From NCBI GenBank assembly GCA_017434455.1, contig JAFRFG010000022.1:1-38407 (forward strand): a stretch of DNA of 38,407 nt, given 5' to 3'. This stretch comes from Thermoguttaceae bacterium. GTDB taxonomy: Bacteria > Planctomycetota > Planctomycetia > Pirellulales > Thermoguttaceae. The position numbers were made by a program, and so were the translations under genes. This document shows positions 9,105 through 17,996 of this stretch, one piece after another. Within the stretch, counting starts at the first letter, position 1. Each line of letters begins with the position of its first letter. The notes under the pieces are model-generated. The model saw only the letters and a list, made by a program, of their open reading frames with translations. It did not search any database and was not told the DNA's origin.

Positions 9105-10088
9105 ATGAACAGAAGAGATTTTTTGCGCACCGGCGCCGCCGCGGCGCTGGCGATGACCGCGGGCAGCAGTTTCACCGGCGCCGATGAGAGCAAACCGCTC
9201 ATCTGGTCGGAACTCCTTCACTTGGGCAAAAATATGTGGGGAGATACTCCCCGCGCCTACGGCCCCCCTCAGACATCGCTGGGCCTGGATGTCACCGTCT
9301 GGAACGAAGTGACCGAAAAAATGTCGAGGGCCGGCCTGAATATGATCGTGATCGATCTTGGGGAAGGAGTTCGCTACCAGAGCCATCCCGAGCTGGCGAT
9401 CGAGGGTTCCTGGTCGACAGATCGTCTTCGTGAGGAATTGGTTCGACTGCGGTCGCTGGGACTTGAGCCGATTCCAAAGCTGAACTTCTCGAGCTGTCAT
9501 GACATCTGGCTGGGAGAATACTCGCGTATGGTCTCGACCCCCGAGTATTACAAGGTCTGTTCCGATCTGATCGAAGAGGTCTGCGCCCTGTTCGACGGTC
9601 CGCGTTTCTTCCACCTCGGCTACGATGAGGAAAACTACAATAATCAGGCCACCTATGATTTCGTCGTGATCCGTCAGGGAGAACTGTGGTGGCACGATTT
9701 CCTCTTCTTCTGCGACGAGGTGAGCAAGCATCACAGCCGTCCCTGGATTTGGGCCGACTACGCTGTCGATCATGAGGAAGAATTCATGAAGCGGACGCCG
9801 AAATCGGTGGTTCTGAGCAACTGGTACTATGGAACCAATTTTGGGCCGGACACCAAGGTGGTCCAGTTCTTCAAGAAGTTTGACGAGGCCGGTTTTGACC
9901 AGATTCCGTGCGGATCGAACTGGTCCAACGACACGAACTTCCGCCAGCTGGTCAGCTATTGCGGCCAGACGGTTTCCGAAGAGCGCCTTCTCGGTTACCT
10001 GCACGCCCCTTGGCATTCCACCACAAAAGGGAGCCGCCAGAAGCTTCTCGATTCGGTGGACCAGGTCGAGGAGATGATCCGCTCGTAA
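9105..10088 (+). CDS. Tat-exported GH20-like TIM-barrel protein, copy 2
   Basis: This is a same-length (327 residues) tandem paralogue of the preceding gene, starting 21 bp after its stop with GAAAGGA upstream of the ATG. The twin-arginine signal M-N-R-R-D-F-L-R-T-G is unchanged, and the GH20-like F-H-L-G-Y-D-E-E motif again gives Asp174-Glu175. Tryptophan-rich motifs that could line a sugar site (W-W-H-D-F, W-I-W-A-D-Y, S-N-W-Y-Y-G) are kept in both copies. Differences are spread over the surface and concentrated near the C-terminus (A-P-W-H-S-T-T-K-G against A-P-W-F-F-T-S-P-E). It is the last gene of the first plus-strand unit: a strong hairpin terminator begins 30 bp after the stop. Exact reaction is unknown. 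Confidence 0.62.
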   Translation: MNRRDFLRTGAAAALAMTAGSSFTGADESKPLIWSELLHLGKNMWGDTPRAYGPPQTSLGLDVTVWNEVTEKMSRAGLNMIVIDLGEGVRYQSHPELAIEGSWSTDRLREELVRLRSLGLEPIPKLNFSSCHDIWLGEYSRMVSTPEYYKVCSDLIEEVCALFDGPRFFHLGYDEENYNNQATYDFVVIRQGELWWHDFLFFCDEVSKHHSRPWIWADYAVDHEEEFMKRTPKSVVLSNWYYGTNFGPDTKVVQFFKKFDEAGFDQIPCGSNWSNDTNFRQLVSYCGQTVSEERLLGYLHAPWHSTTKGSRQKLLDSVDQVEEMIRS

Positions 10089-10109
10089 TTCGCTGTTTGT
10101 CTGTCACGA

Positions 10110-10146
10110 CACGAAAAAGGAGCCCCTTGAATGGGGCTCCTTTTTT
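10110..10146. terminator. Bidirectional intrinsic terminator between convergent units
   Basis: A perfect 8-bp stem GGAGCCCC (10119-10126) and GGGGCTCC (10133-10140) encloses a 6-base loop (TTGAAT). It is followed by six T on the plus strand and preceded by an A run (10114-10118), so it forms a stem plus U-tract in both directions. It lies between two genes that converge here, stops at 10088 (+) and 10167 (-), and can end both. Confidence 0.93.
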
Positions 10147-10166
10147 CATTCCCGGACATCTGAACG

Positions 10167-12227
10167 TTACTGCTGTTCGGGGGCTGTCACCAAGATCGTC
10201 TCGAAGGGAGCCAGAGAAATCCGGAACTTCACCGCGCCGTCCTCATCGCCTGCCGCCAAAGCGTCGCATTCCCCGGTTTGCGGGTTAAGCCGTGCCCAGC
10301 CGTCGGTACCATAAGCGTATGTACCGAACCGGCCGTACTTGGGGAGGACCAGCGCCGATCCGGCGTCGCGCTCGGTATCGGTGAGGTTGGCCAGCAGGAA
10401 GATCAGCCGCCCGTCACGATAGAAGACTCCCTCGGTGATCGCGTCGCTTGGTGTGGTAAGCTCCAGGCGCGGCGCGCCGAAGCGAACAACACTTTCGGGG
10501 AGCAGTTCCGGGGCATTGTACGGGTGGTCGTCGCTCGCGCGGATGATCCGCTCATCAAGATCCCGCCAGATATTGGCCAACCGATCGAGCGCTTCCTGGG
10601 GAACCTCGGCGCTGTCGGGGACGATCAGCACGGTCCAGTCGGCCAACTGTTCATCGGATAACTCGAGAATCGATTCCCCGTCGATCAGCGTGAAAGGGAT
10701 CTGCGCGTGCATGAGCGTCTGTCCGATTCTCTCGAACGATCCAAGCACTTTGCTCATCTTCTGCGATTTGGGCGCCTCGCCGATATCCAGGGCGGAGGGG
10801 ATAAATTCCTCCTGCATCGTCTCGATCGGGTAGTACAGCAGGATCGGACGGATCGGCTCGGCGTCCAGCAAAATCGCGTTGAGGCGGCCGACAAAGCCGC
10901 AATACGCCTTGTGCGAGGTCTCGTTTCGATACGGGAACTCATCACCTCCACTAATACCGTAATAGAGGGTGAAGTCGGTCACTCCCCAGGCGGCCTGCCA
11001 AGCGGCGGTCGCTTCCATCCAATCGAGCGGGGCAACCATCTTGTTTCCCATCCATTCGGAGTGTTCACTCACCTCGGTCATTGTCCGGCGTATTCCCTTC
11101 AGGCGAGCGGCCGAGCAGGGGAAAGCCGCGCCCTGCCAGGCCCCTCTCTGACAGGCATAGGGAGTGGAACTGAGCATATCGAGCCCCGGAATATCGAGCG
11201 CTTTGAGCGCCGTGAGTTTATTGCCGTCGAGCGGAACATGGGCAAGCGTATGCTCTTCTCGGAGGGTATGCCCCGACGAGACCGGGCCGCCGGCGGCCCG
11301 GCACCAATCGCTGATGGTTCCGTAGAACCGCTCGGTGTAGAGTTCCTCGACCAGTTTCCAGTATCGGGCCCGGATTCGCTTATCTTCCGGGCTGTCGCCG
11401 GTGAACAGTGAGCGGTAGTGCTGCGAAAGATCTTCTCCCCAGCGTTCTTGGTAACGCTCGAGCATGTCGTCGCACCAGGGGAGCATCGGAAGATTTTTTT
11501 TGTCCGGGTCGATCGGGTCAATCGTTACGACGTTTTTGCGTACCTCTTCGGGAATCTGACCGACATTGAGCGCCATCATCGACGGCTCGTCGGTGAAGAA
11601 CGCCTCGACCTTGCCGTAGAGATCGTCGCCGAGCTGTTTCTTATACTGCTTGTGAGTGACTTCGACGAACTTATCGTCCGCCGCCTTGTTCAAGGGATTG
11701 GGGTAGCGGCGCGACGGAGCGTAGCTGTTGCACGAGTGGGTGAATTCATAGCAGTCGCGCACATAGAACGGCTCTTCGGCGTTTTCGTCCCAGACCAGCT
11801 CTTGGGAGACCAGCTCGGGGTTATTCTCGAGGACCACACCGTCGGCCTTCAGCGATGGGTATCCGTTCTCATCGTAGATCCACATCCGAAGACCCGCGGC
11901 GTCGGCGTTTCGCGCCCCTTTCACGAAGCGATCCCAGTTGGCCTGATTTCGGATATAGCCGTTTCCCCCGTCGACATTGAAGACCACCCCCCCCAGGCCG
12001 CACTCATCGCGGAAGTAATCACAGACGGCCGGATCGGTGAGATCCCGTCCGTGGACAATCTGAAGCGGCCGCATCCGCGCGCCGGGGTTCTCCCACTCGG
12101 CTTGCCAGCTTCGCGGCAGAAGAGTCCCGAACGGGGCGTCTTGCTCTTGTGACCGGGCTGTCCCGAAGGACGCTGTCACCGCCAGTGCCAGCAGCACCGG
12201 CACAAGCGCCCCTTTCAGATAGTTCAT
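10167..12227 (-). CDS. Secreted GH106-like glycoside hydrolase without DUF1080 domain (copy 4 of unit)
   Basis: The frame extends upstream to 12296, but the start at 12227 (686 residues) fits best: AAAGGGG ends 6 bases before that ATG, and a hydrophobic signal (L-V-P-V-L-L-A-L-A-V) follows directly. The mature protein has W-I-Y-D-E-N-G-Y-P-S with Glu120, F-F-T-D-E-P-S with Asp213-Glu214, S-G-H-T-L-R-E-E and M-T-E-V-S-E, a pattern typical of GH106-type barrels related to alpha-L-rhamnosidases. A second region from R-P-I-L-L-Y-Y-P-I-E-T looks like the flavodoxin-like domain that follows the barrel in these families. It ends at A-P-E-Q-Q, exactly where its three upstream paralogues continue into DUF1080. 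The barrel half is closest to the first gene of the unit. It is the promoter-distal gene and stops just before the shared terminator. Rhamnosidase activity is inference. Confidence 0.66.
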   Translation of the reverse strand: MNYLKGALVPVLLALAVTASFGTARSQEQDAPFGTLLPRSWQAEWENPGARMRPLQIVHGRDLTDPAVCDYFRDECGLGGVVFNVDGGNGYIRNQANWDRFVKGARNADAAGLRMWIYDENGYPSLKADGVVLENNPELVSQELVWDENAEEPFYVRDCYEFTHSCNSYAPSRRYPNPLNKAADDKFVEVTHKQYKKQLGDDLYGKVEAFFTDEPSMMALNVGQIPEEVRKNVVTIDPIDPDKKNLPMLPWCDDMLERYQERWGEDLSQHYRSLFTGDSPEDKRIRARYWKLVEELYTERFYGTISDWCRAAGGPVSSGHTLREEHTLAHVPLDGNKLTALKALDIPGLDMLSSTPYACQRGAWQGAAFPCSAARLKGIRRTMTEVSEHSEWMGNKMVAPLDWMEATAAWQAAWGVTDFTLYYGISGGDEFPYRNETSHKAYCGFVGRLNAILLDAEPIRPILLYYPIETMQEEFIPSALDIGEAPKSQKMSKVLGSFERIGQTLMHAQIPFTLIDGESILELSDEQLADWTVLIVPDSAEVPQEALDRLANIWRDLDERIIRASDDHPYNAPELLPESVVRFGAPRLELTTPSDAITEGVFYRDGRLIFLLANLTDTERDAGSALVLPKYGRFGTYAYGTDGWARLNPQTGECDALAAGDEDGAVKFRISLAPFETILVTAPEQQ

Positions 12228-12279
12228 ATTCATCCCCTTTCTTACCTTCCGAGTCATTGGGTTACTGGTAAAAAAACGC

Positions 12280-15072
12280 CTAATCCAGCGGCTCAATCCG
12301 AATATTACGGTAGAAAACCTCGGCCCCTTCGGACTGAAGCTGAATCGCCCCGCCGGTTCGTGTTAGGCCGTAGACGTAGTTAACGCGGGTGCCGTTGACC
12401 AAAATCTCCATCGTATCATCTCGGGCAATGATTGTCATCTCGTTCCACTGACCCGGCTGATCGAGGTCGTTTGCCCCGTGGAAGCCCTTCTCGTCGACCC
12501 AATTCGGATCGTGCCCGAACCAGGCGAAACTGCGGTCGGCATTCGACGTGACCGTGACAGGTTTCCCTTCCTCGGGGGAGTAGACCCTCTTGAAAAGGGA
12601 AGGCATATCGTCTCGGATAACCACATCGCAGGTCGCCCGAAGGCCGTCGTCCTCGTCGCTGACCATCCAGAAATCCCCGATTCCCCCCTCCACGAGGTTG
12701 GCCTCGATCGAAGTCCTCCAGACACCGTGAAAACCGCCGTTCGCCCCGTAGGAGTGGATCAGTATCCCTGAGTCGCGCGCCTTCCCCTCGCGATTCCCCC
12801 AGGTTTTCTCCCCCCACTTGAACTCAACGCTGAGACGGTAATTCGAGAAAGCGTTGTCGGTGGTGATCCCCCCGTCTTTCTCGCCGGAGACATGGATCAC
12901 CCCATCGTGGGCGGTGAAGACGCCGGCCGAATCCTCTCCCGGTTTCTCTCCCCGGATAAAGACCTGCCATCCGCAGAGGGTCTGACCGTCGAACAGATCC
13001 ATCGCGCCGGTGAGAAGAATCTCCTCGGGGGCGACCACAAACACGGTCTGGAAGGGAGCAAGAGAGATATCAAACTTCACCGTGCCGTCTTCGTCTAAGG
13101 CCTCCAGTGGGGCGCTTTCCCCGGTTTGGGGGTTAAGCTGCGTCCAGCCGTCGGCGCCGTAGGCGCGGGTGCTGAACGGGCCGTACTTAGGGAGAACCAG
13201 CACTGAGCTCGCGTCGCACTCGGCATCGGTGAGATTTGTCAGCTGGAAGATCAATCGTCCGTCGCGGCAGAATACCCCCTCGGTGATCGCGTTGCTTGGC
13301 GCGGTCAGCGCCAGGCGCGGGGCACAGGAACAGACAACCTCTTCGGGGAGCATATCCGGGGCATTGTACGGATGCTCGTCATTGGCGTAGAATACCCGCG
13401 CGCCGCTGTCTTGCCAGACGCTGTTCAACCGATCGATCGCCTCTTGGGGCACTTCGGCGCTGTTGGGGACGATCAGCGCGGTATAGCCGGCCAGCTGTTT
13501 GTCGGATAATTCCATAATTGATTCCCCATCGATCAGCGTAAAGGGAATCTGCGCGCACGTAAGCGACTGTCCGATCGCATTGAACGAAACCATCACGGTG
13601 ACCAGCTTCGCGGATTGCGGAGCCGAATGGATGTTTTCGGCCGAAGGGAGAAATTCCTCCTGCATCGTCTCGATCGGGTAATACAGCAGGACCGGACGGA
13701 CCGGCTGGGCGTCCAAGAGGATCGCGTTGAGGCGGCCGACAAAGTCGCAATACGCCTTGTGAGAGGCCTCGTTTCGATACGGGAACTTATCCCCCCCCTT
13801 GATACCGTAATAGAGAGTAAAATCGGTCACTCCCCAGGCGGCCTGCCAAGCGGCGGTGGCGTTCATCCAATCCAGAGGAACAAGCGTATCTTTCAACAGA
13901 CATTCCGCGATGTCACTGACTTCGCTCATCGTCCGGCGCTGACCGATAAAGCGGGCGGCCGAGCAGGGGAAAGCCGCGGTCGACCAGCTCCATCCCCGGC
14001 AGGTTTCGGGATCGGAGGTAAGCAGATCGAGCCCCGGGATATCGAATTCCTTGAGGGTCTTGAGTTTATTGCCGTCGGTCGGAACATGGAGAATACTATC
14101 TTCCTCCCCGAGAGTATGTCCCGACGCGACCGGGCCGCCGGCGCTTTGACACCACCGGTGGATGGTGCCGAAGTATCTTTCGGAGAAGAGTTCCCCGATC
14201 AGTTTCCAATATTGGGAACGAATTTTTTTATCTTCCGGGCTGTCGCCGGTGAACAGAGAACTGTAATGTTTCGAGAGATCTTCTCCCCAGCGCTCTTGAT
14301 AACGATCGAGAAGGTCACTGCACCAGGGGAGTATCGGGAGCTGTTTTTTCTCGGGGTCGATCGGGTCGAAGACGGTAACCTTTGCGAGCTGCTCCTCTGG
14401 AAGCGGGCCGATATTGACCGCCATCATCGACGGTTCATCGGTAAAGAACGCCTCGACCTTATTGTAGAGTTCATCGCCGAGCTCTTTCTTATACCGCTTA
14501 TGGGTCAGCTCAACGAATCGATCGTCCGCCGCCTTTTCGAGGGGATTCGGGTAACGCCGCACCCCGGCTAAGTTATTGGCCGAATGGGTGAACTCAAAGC
14601 AGTCACGAACATAGAAGGGCTCTTCGGCGTCTTTGTCCCAAACCAGCTCTTTCGAGACAAGCTCGGGATTCTCAGCCAGCACAATTCCGCCGGCCTCCAG
14701 GGACGGATATCCGTCCTCATCGTAGATCCACATTCGAAGCCCCGCGGCGTCGACGTTTTTCGCTCCCTTCACAAAGCGGTCCCAGTTCGCCTGGTTGTTG
14801 ACGTAACCCTCTCCCCCGACATTAAAGACCAGGCCCCCAAGGCCGCACTGATCGCGGAAATAGAGTACTTGCGCCGGGTCGGTGAGGTCCACGCCGTGAA
14901 CGATCTGAAGCGGCCGCATCCGCGCGCCGGGGTTCTCCCACTCGGCCTGCCAGCTTTGCGGCAGAAGGGAACCGAAGGGGCTGTTTTGCTCCTGCGCTTT
15001 CGTCGCTGCGGCAAACAACACCACGGCCAATGCCAGCATGCCGAGCACCGGCGACATTGTCAGACGTTTCAT
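12280..15072 (-). CDS. Secreted GH106-like glycoside hydrolase fused to DUF1080 (copy 3 of unit)
   Basis: The product has 930 residues with a signal peptide ending near A-T-K-A-Q-E-Q; TAAGGAG lies just ahead of the ATG at 15072. The GH106-like part (about 35-690) shows W-I-Y-D-E-D-G-Y-P-S (Glu119), F-F-T-D-E-P-S (Asp212-Glu213), S-G-H-T-L-G-E-E (Glu323) and M-S-E-V-S (Glu384), then the flavodoxin-like region from R-P-V-L-L-Y-Y-P. From about residue 690 (A-M-D-L-F-D-G-Q-T-L) to the end is a DUF1080-type jelly roll, now named the 3-keto-disaccharide hydrolase domain, with G-W-Q-V-F, D-S-G-I-L-I-H-S and Y-R-N-I-R-I-E-P. In this fusion it could bind glycan or act on the product. The DUF1080 DNA is nearly the same as in the next gene upstream, which points to recent duplication or gene conversion. 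Confidence 0.7.
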   Translation of the reverse strand: MKRLTMSPVLGMLALAVVLFAAATKAQEQNSPFGSLLPQSWQAEWENPGARMRPLQIVHGVDLTDPAQVLYFRDQCGLGGLVFNVGGEGYVNNQANWDRFVKGAKNVDAAGLRMWIYDEDGYPSLEAGGIVLAENPELVSKELVWDKDAEEPFYVRDCFEFTHSANNLAGVRRYPNPLEKAADDRFVELTHKRYKKELGDELYNKVEAFFTDEPSMMAVNIGPLPEEQLAKVTVFDPIDPEKKQLPILPWCSDLLDRYQERWGEDLSKHYSSLFTGDSPEDKKIRSQYWKLIGELFSERYFGTIHRWCQSAGGPVASGHTLGEEDSILHVPTDGNKLKTLKEFDIPGLDLLTSDPETCRGWSWSTAAFPCSAARFIGQRRTMSEVSDIAECLLKDTLVPLDWMNATAAWQAAWGVTDFTLYYGIKGGDKFPYRNEASHKAYCDFVGRLNAILLDAQPVRPVLLYYPIETMQEEFLPSAENIHSAPQSAKLVTVMVSFNAIGQSLTCAQIPFTLIDGESIMELSDKQLAGYTALIVPNSAEVPQEAIDRLNSVWQDSGARVFYANDEHPYNAPDMLPEEVVCSCAPRLALTAPSNAITEGVFCRDGRLIFQLTNLTDAECDASSVLVLPKYGPFSTRAYGADGWTQLNPQTGESAPLEALDEDGTVKFDISLAPFQTVFVVAPEEILLTGAMDLFDGQTLCGWQVFIRGEKPGEDSAGVFTAHDGVIHVSGEKDGGITTDNAFSNYRLSVEFKWGEKTWGNREGKARDSGILIHSYGANGGFHGVWRTSIEANLVEGGIGDFWMVSDEDDGLRATCDVVIRDDMPSLFKRVYSPEEGKPVTVTSNADRSFAWFGHDPNWVDEKGFHGANDLDQPGQWNEMTIIARDDTMEILVNGTRVNYVYGLTRTGGAIQLQSEGAEVFYRNIRIEPLD

Positions 15073-15139
15073 TCTTGCTCCTTAGCTTTGTGTTTTTACG
15101 GGAGGTTTTTCAGGTTTACGTTGTTTTCAAGGACGGAAC

Positions 15140-17932
15140 CTAATCCAGCGGCTCAATCCGAATATTGCGGTAAAAGACCTCGGCCCCCTCGGACTGAAGC
15201 TGAATCGCCCCGCCGGTTCGCGTTAGGCCGTAGACGTAGTTAACGCGGGTGCCGTTGACCAAAATCTCCATCGTATCATCTCGGGCTATGATCGTCACCT
15301 CGTTCCACTGACCCGGCTGATCGAGGTCGTTTGCTCCGTGGAACCCCGCCTCGTCGACCCAGTTCGGATCGTGTCCGAACCAGGCGAAACTGCGGTCGGC
15401 ATTCGATGTGACCGTGACAGGTTTCCCTTCCTCGGGGGAGTAGACCCTCTTGAAAAGGGAAGGCATATCGTCTCGGATAACCACATCGCAGGTCGCCTGA
15501 AGGCCGTCGTCCTCGTCGCTGACCATCCAGAAGTCCCCGATTCCTCCCTCCACGAGGTTGGCCTCGATCGACGTTCGCCAAACACCGTTAAAGCCGCCGT
15601 CCGGCCCATAGGAGTGGATCAGAACCCCCGAGTCGCGCGCCTTCCCCTCGCGGCCGCCCCAGGTCTTTTCTCCCCACTTGTACTCGACGCTTAAGCGGTA
15701 GTTCGAGAAGGCGTTGTCGGTGGTGATCCCCCCGTGTTTCTCGCCGGAAATATGAATCACCCCATCATGGACGGTGAAGACGCCGGAGGAATCTTCTCCC
15801 GGCTTCTCACCCACGACAAAGACCTGCCATCCGGCGAGCGTTTGGCCGTCGAACAGGTCCATCGCGCCGGTGAGCTGAATCTCCTCCGGGGCGACCACAA
15901 AGACGGTCTGGAAGGGATCAAGAGATAATTGGAATTTCACCGCGCCGTCCTCCTCGGCGGCGGCCAGCGGAGTACACCCGCCGGTTTTCGGGTCAAGTAC
16001 AGTCCAGCCGTCGGTGCCGTAGGCGCGCGTGCTGAACGGGCCGTATTTGGGGAGACCCAGCGTCGAGACGGCGTCACACGCCGTGTCAGTGAGGTTGGTC
16101 AGCTGGAAGATCAGCCGCCCGTCACGGCAGAAGACCCCTTCGGTGATCGCGTCGCTTGGCGTGGTCAGCGCCAGGCGCGGTGCACCGCAGCGGACAACAT
16201 CTTCGGGGAGCAGTTCCGGGGTGTTGTACGGATGCTCGTCATTGGCATAGAATACCCGCGCGCCGCTGTTCCGCCAGACGCCGCCGAGCCGATCGAGTAC
16301 TTCTTGGGAGACTTCGGCACTGTTGGGGACGATCAGCGTGGTATAGTCGGCCAATTGCTTATCGGACAGCTCCATGATCGACTGACCGTCGATCAGCGTG
16401 AAAGGAATCTGCGCGCGCACAAGCGATTGCCCGATCATATTGAACGAATCCCTCACGACGGCCAGATTAGCGGACTTCGGGGCCGAACCGAAACTTTCGG
16501 CCGAAGGGAGATATTCTTCCTGCAGCGTTTCGATCGGGTAGAACAGCAGGATCGGACGGACCGGCCGCGCGTCTAGGAGGATCGCGTTGAGACGGCCGAC
16601 GAAGTCGCAGTATGCCTTGTGAGAGGCCTCGTTTCGATACGGGAACTTATCTCCCCCCTTGATGCCGTAATAGAGGGTAAAGTCGGTCACCCCCCAGGCG
16701 GCCTGCCAAGCGGCGGTGGCGTCCATCCAATCGAGAGGGACAAGCATGTCTTTCCAAAGATTCTCCGCGTGATCACTGACTTCGCTCATCGTCCGGCGCT
16801 GACCGATCAGGCGGGCGGCCGAGCAGGGGAAGGCCGCTGTTGCCCAGTTCCCCTCCCGGCAGGCAACCGGATCGGAAGTGAGCAGATCCAACCCCGGGAT
16901 ATCGAATTCCTTGAGGTTGGTGAGTTTATTGCCGTCGGTCGGAACATGGAGAGCACAGTCCTCCTCCCCAAGGGTATGCCCCGACGCGACCGGACCGCCG
17001 GCACTTTGGCACCACTGGTGGATGGTACCGAAGTATCTTTCACGGAACAGTTCCCCGATCAGTTTCCAATATCGGGAGCGAATCTGTTTATCTTCCGGGC
17101 TGTCGCCGGTAAACAGCGAGATGTAGTGCTTCGAAAGATCTTCCCCCCAGCGCTCTTGATAACGCTCGAGCAGATCACTGCACCAAGGGAGCATCGGAAG
17201 ATTTTTTTTGTCCGGGTCGATCGGGTCAAAGACGGTGACCTTCGCGAGAAGGTCTTCTCGAAGCAGACCGATATTGACCGCCATCATCGACGGCTCATCG
17301 GTAAAGAATGCCTCGACCTTGTTGTAAAGCTCGTCGCCGAGCTCTTTCTTGTACCGCTTGTGGGTCAGCTCCACGAATCGATCGTCCGCCGCCTTTTCGA
17401 GGGGATTCGGATAACGCCGCACCCCGGCGAAATTATTGGCCGAATGGGTGAACTCAAAGCAGTCACGAACGTAGAAGGGCTCTTCGGCGTCTTTGTCCCA
17501 AACCAGCTCTTTCGAGACAAGCTCGGGATGCTCCGCCAGCACAATCCCGCCGGCCTCCAGGGACGGATATCCATCCTCGTCGTAAATCCACATCCGAAGC
17601 CCCGCGGCGTCGAGGTTTTTCGCCCCCTTCACAAAGCGGTCCCAGTTCGCCTGGTTGTTGACGTAACCTGCTCCCCCGACATTAAAGACCAGTCCTCCCA
17701 GGCCGCACTCATCGCGGTAATAGAGGGCTCGTGACGGGTCGGTGAGATCCGCACCGTGAACAATCTGAAGCGGCCGCATCCGAGCGGAAGGATTTTCCCA
17801 CTCGGCTTGCCATCCGGGCGGCAGAAGGGACCCGAAGGGGGAGTTTTGCTCCTGCGCCTTCGCCGATGTGATAAACAGCAGCGCGACCCATGCCAGCATA
17901 CCCAGGGCCAGATGTTTGGTCAGACGTTTCAT
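15140..17932 (-). CDS. Secreted GH106-like glycoside hydrolase fused to DUF1080 (copy 2 of unit)
   Basis: This 930-residue paralogue has the same domain order as its neighbours: signal peptide (ending near S-A-K-A-Q-E-Q), GH106-like barrel, flavodoxin-like region, DUF1080 from about 690. Glu119, Asp212-Glu213 and Glu384 keep their places, and there are no gaps relative to the downstream copy. It groups with that copy along the whole length; shared features not seen in the outer two genes include F-N-V-G-G, H-S-A-N-N, Y-P-N-P-L-E-K and T-F/V-D-P-I-D-P in place of the T-I-D-P-I-D-P form. Variation is strongest in the loop after the F-D-I-P-G-L-D-L-L motif, where aromatic residues change, and in the helix after M-S-E-V-S. 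AAGGA precedes the ATG at 17932. Intergenic distance to the next gene is 67 bp with no terminator seen. Confidence 0.7.
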   Translation of the reverse strand: MKRLTKHLALGMLAWVALLFITSAKAQEQNSPFGSLLPPGWQAEWENPSARMRPLQIVHGADLTDPSRALYYRDECGLGGLVFNVGGAGYVNNQANWDRFVKGAKNLDAAGLRMWIYDEDGYPSLEAGGIVLAEHPELVSKELVWDKDAEEPFYVRDCFEFTHSANNFAGVRRYPNPLEKAADDRFVELTHKRYKKELGDELYNKVEAFFTDEPSMMAVNIGLLREDLLAKVTVFDPIDPDKKNLPMLPWCSDLLERYQERWGEDLSKHYISLFTGDSPEDKQIRSRYWKLIGELFRERYFGTIHQWCQSAGGPVASGHTLGEEDCALHVPTDGNKLTNLKEFDIPGLDLLTSDPVACREGNWATAAFPCSAARLIGQRRTMSEVSDHAENLWKDMLVPLDWMDATAAWQAAWGVTDFTLYYGIKGGDKFPYRNEASHKAYCDFVGRLNAILLDARPVRPILLFYPIETLQEEYLPSAESFGSAPKSANLAVVRDSFNMIGQSLVRAQIPFTLIDGQSIMELSDKQLADYTTLIVPNSAEVSQEVLDRLGGVWRNSGARVFYANDEHPYNTPELLPEDVVRCGAPRLALTTPSDAITEGVFCRDGRLIFQLTNLTDTACDAVSTLGLPKYGPFSTRAYGTDGWTVLDPKTGGCTPLAAAEEDGAVKFQLSLDPFQTVFVVAPEEIQLTGAMDLFDGQTLAGWQVFVVGEKPGEDSSGVFTVHDGVIHISGEKHGGITTDNAFSNYRLSVEYKWGEKTWGGREGKARDSGVLIHSYGPDGGFNGVWRTSIEANLVEGGIGDFWMVSDEDDGLQATCDVVIRDDMPSLFKRVYSPEEGKPVTVTSNADRSFAWFGHDPNWVDEAGFHGANDLDQPGQWNEVTIIARDDTMEILVNGTRVNYVYGLTRTGGAIQLQSEGAEVFYRNIRIEPLD

Positions 17933-17996
17933 ATTCGTTCCTTCTTTCGATTTTGTGGGAGGTTCTTTTTAAATCGTTATTCGAGGCAGCGCAAAA

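Larger units (their letters stand above)
8100..10088 (+). repeat. Tandem duplication of the Tat GH20-like gene
   Basis: Two direct copies of equal length (984 bp with stop) are separated by 21 bp. The first 40 or so bases of coding sequence are almost unchanged, keeping the Tat signal. Confidence 0.9.

Noticed and set aside
8118..10016. Open reading frame of 632 codons on the minus strand, spanning both Tat GH20-like genes
   Set aside because: It is antisense to two well-supported paralogues, has no ribosome site or signal, and its own internal repeat simply mirrors the gene duplication. GC-rich codon use keeps the antisense frame open.
16619..17734. Open reading frame of 371 codons on the plus strand inside a GH106-like gene
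   Set aside because: Opposite to a paralogue with conserved motifs on the minus strand; the composition is Arg/Gly-rich shadow sequence.
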